A stretch of 23,061 nucleotides of DNA, from contig RCNN01000321.1 in assembly GCA_003667245.1 (NCBI GenBank), positions 1-23,061 on the forward strand, read 5' to 3'. This stretch comes from Heterostelium multicystogenum. Lineage: Eukaryota > Evosea > Eumycetozoa > Acytosteliales > Acytosteliaceae. The position numbers and the translations under genes are program-made. Under the pieces are notes generated by a model. That model searched no databases, was not told the origin of the DNA, and worked only from the letters and a program-made list of their open reading frames with translations. Shown piece by piece: positions 20,783 to 23,061 of this stretch. The number at the start of each line of letters is the position of its first letter. Position 1 is the first letter of the stretch.

Positions 20783-21148
20783 GATAATATAGTTTATTCG
20801 AAATGATTCGACTAGATTAGGCTAGATTAGATAAGATTTGATAGACTATGTTCAGCTCAACACTTAGTATCTCTCGAGGTCTATTAGCTTGGCCAAACTG
20901 AGCCAGGCATCACTTCATATGCAGAATAGAATCGATATGCATAGATACAAACTGAGCTATTAGTCAAAGTTCTTTTAGAATTCCCAGTTCAATTGAATAT
21001 GCCATATGTGCCATGTCCAGTTCCAATGCATTTTCATGGTGTCATTTTAAAAGCTATTAAAAGTATTTGAAGAAATTGTCATCAACAAGAGAACATTCAA
21101 ATATTGATTATATATATTTATTTCCAAAATTGTAATAAATCAACTTTG
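20783..21148. other. Convergent 3' spacer
   Basis: This stretch lies between the hypothetical gene and the 3' end of the LAS1-like gene. It shows a few GATTAGA-type short repeats (about 20805-20835) and no coding signal. An alternative LAS1 stop at 21118-21120 would shorten it. Confidence 0.45.
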
Positions 21149-22751
21149 CTACCAACAGTTTTCTTCTTTTTTAGATGACTTTGATGTCTTTGTAGAACTG
21201 TTTTCGTTAGTGGTTGCTTCTGTGGTATTATCATTGTCTTGACCGGAATCAACAATCTTTTGTTTTTTGTTCCTTTTTAGTACTACTCTTTTTCCATATC
21301 ACTATTTAGGCTAATTGAATCATTGCTACCACTTAGATCTCTCTTTGGGGCTATTCTATTATCTGTTAAAATCTTATCGCTTTCGTTATTATTATTATTA
21401 TTATTATTCTGTTGTTTTAATATATTTCCACTTTCTGTTAATTCGGGATATAGTTGCTTAAATTGATTTATCCATTGTAACTGGAGCTGATCTCTGGTAA
21501 TGTTTGTATCTTGAATGTATTGAACTATGTTTGCTTTGTCTTGGGAAAGTTTCAGGTAAATCCAATGATCCTTGATTCTCTAGCCTCACACTGCTGTCCA
21601 ATTGGAGTAACACCAATAGGACAGGGTGTCCAGTCTTTTATTAGCTGCCATCGTCCATTCGCTACCACATCACTATCGCTTTTCTTATTGTTCTTTTTTT
21701 TTTTTGTACATATAACTTCTGGTCGCTCGTTGATAGGAGTGGACCGATTGCGTCTACCAGTATTTGAGAATCGTTTGCTTTAGACCGCAGACATTTTCTC
21801 AAATAAGAAGCGATGTGGGAGCTCCATGTTTGCTTCAGTTTGTCGACTGAAGTCAAAGATATCCTTGTTCTTTAGTATATAGATGATCCAAGATACCATC
21901 AATTTCGATTGATTTGAGTTAGCTCGACGAGTTGTGACTCTGTCAACCAATAGATACAAAAGAATAGTCAGAAATGAATGTACTTTGCATGAAGTGACTT
22001 TACAAGAGGCAACCATATGGTCTTCACTAAATCTGGTAGTTCTAAATCGTCTTGTGGTGTTCCTGAGATGATGAAACCGTTGTCGACCAATACAGGAACC
22101 AATATACTCTCGATAAGACCAGCGGTAATGTCAGCCGAGATCGTCTGTGTCAATTGTACGAATGCGCGACTTCATCCAATGGTCCTGTGTAGTTTGATTC
22201 GTAAACTTTTGTGCACGAAAGTCTTTTGGCAAAGCTGTTGAGCAGCTTTTTTACGAATCTGACATTCATCTAATTGCTGGGCCTGTGTCTTCCAATAGAA
22301 GTCGTCGAGCCCAGACAAGGGCAGTGGAAGCGGCACTCTTGAGGAGTCGTATCGAAGGGAGTGTTCCGTGCGCTGCTTCGTGACGAATCTCGACGAAATG
22401 TGATGGCAGATTCATCTGTGCTGCACGTGAAAACATGGTTGCGCTACCACCTTTTTGGCTCGATTCGAGAACACCATTCACAAGTCTGTTGATTGCCATA
22501 GCAAAGCACAACACTCTTTCATTTTCCGATCGACCATCGCTATGATAGAGGACCTCGATGAATGAGGATGTTGCTTCGACAGCCAAAGGAAGATGTCCAC
22601 GACTCTTCAAGCAGCAACTCTATTGATAGCTTTAAGCTGATCGCATTTCTCTGTTGAATAGATCCACTTGTAAACGGCTTTCCATTCTTCCCAATCGATC
22701 CAACAAACTACTTTTATTTGATAGATTACCAACTGTAGTAGTACTATCCAT
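21149..22751 (-). CDS. LAS1: LAS1-like pre-rRNA processing protein (many frame breaks)
   Basis: Las1 is the HEPN-type endonuclease that, with Grc3 kinase, cuts the ITS2 spacer of pre-rRNA (family knowledge). Order from the start: MDSTTTVGNLSNK, then WIDWEEWKAVYKWIYS, WKSRGHLPLAVEATSSF, a Ser/Glu segment, INRLVNGVLE, and FVEIRHEAAHGTLPS. The last holds the catalytic HEPN R-x-x-x-x-H motif as RHEAAH. Next come LVPVLVDNGFIISG, a helical stretch, the family C-terminal patch WQLIKDWTPCPIG, then a charged tail with eight Asn and Lys-rich clusters. These pieces lie in different frames. Breaks are evident near 22715 (AAAA run), 22612 (TGG reduced to TG before AAGAGT), 22310 (GGG), 22190, 21985, 21850, 21570 and 21255 (A run). 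The missing G at 22612 restores the conserved Trp. No intron explains them. An intact gene with poor sequence is favoured; decay is the alternative. The exact 3' end is uncertain (21149 or 21118). Confidence 0.7.
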
Positions 22752-23061
22752 TGATATTGAATGAAATACTCATGTTAAAAAAAAATGAAACATTTTTATG
22801 AATTTTTCGTTCCATTCCTCATCCTTTGTATTGACAAAACACGAATATCCCAATTATCATTATGATTCTCCAAGTGGAATGAGATCAAATAACTTCTAAT
22901 TTGAGTGATTTTGTCAACTAATTAGAATGAGAGATTCACCTGACTGAAACTTAGAAAAATATAAATACAATTTATCATTTGAATAACTTCAGGAAATCTT
23001 GAAAATACTTGTTATACAAATCCACTTCCAAATGAAATTTGAAGATATAAGTAAACAAGAT
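22752..23061. other. Upstream flank of the LAS1-like gene
   Basis: This 310-bp AT-rich end of the window lies upstream of the minus-strand LAS1-like start codon and should contain its promoter. No gene, RNA or distinctive motif is visible. Confidence 0.5.

Noticed and set aside
1..23061. tRNA, snoRNA, class I RNA or CRISPR-like arrays
   Set aside because: No B-box-like GGTTCGAATCC string with a cloverleaf, no recognisable conserved non-coding RNA motif and no regularly spaced repeats were found by eye; a covariance-model search would be needed to exclude them fully.

Overview
This is an AT-rich eukaryotic window, most likely from a dictyostelid social amoeba and probably not D. discoideum itself. 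The evidence is: twelve short (57-109 nt) GT-AG introns, gene spacers of several hundred to a few thousand bases, Asn, Gln, Ser and Thr runs in the proteins, a small heat-shock protein with the split alpha-crystallin domain of the Dictyostelium HspG group, and an F-box/leucine-rich protein of dictyostelid style. The species assignment is inference.

Layout: a small heat-shock protein gene (minus, 261-1007); about 5 kb without a convincing gene, whose part from about 3.9 to 5.4 kb is A/C-rich and G-poor on the plus strand; a bZIP transcription factor gene (plus, 6034-7404, one intron); a RAD6-type ubiquitin-conjugating enzyme gene (minus, 7773-8403, two introns); an F-box-like/leucine-rich gene with a broken frame (plus, 9092-10710); a mitochondrial carrier gene (plus, 11021-11991, one intron); a 591-residue protein with an acidic start, about 11 degenerate helical repeats and a C-terminal domain resembling HAM1/TULIP lipid-binding proteins (plus, 12742-14750, three introns); a 2 kb spacer holding a perfect 20-bp palindrome; a casein kinase 2 alpha-like kinase with an unusual hydrophobic N-terminal extension (plus, 16818-18525, three introns, one frame break); an Iwr1-like gene (minus, 18611-20037, two introns, several breaks); a small acidic/coiled hypothetical gene (plus, 20486-20782); and a LAS1-like pre-rRNA processing gene (minus, 21149-22751, many breaks).

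The genes do not form an operon or obvious pathway, as expected for a eukaryotic chromosome. There are convergent pairs (bZIP/RAD6, kinase/Iwr1, hypothetical/LAS1) and divergent pairs (RAD6/F-box, Iwr1/hypothetical). Several are housekeeping genes: RAD6 (ubiquitin), Iwr1 (RNA polymerase II import), LAS1 (ribosome maturation) and the mitochondrial carrier.

Two points govern how the annotation should be read. First, five genes show reading-frame breaks while family motifs resume in another frame, often at short homopolymers. Draft-sequence indels are the simplest explanation, although real decay is possible for the F-box gene. Second, the best biological novelties are the CK2-like kinase whose catalytic core is joined to a hydrophobic, probably membrane-inserted N-terminus, and the helical-repeat/TULIP-like protein.
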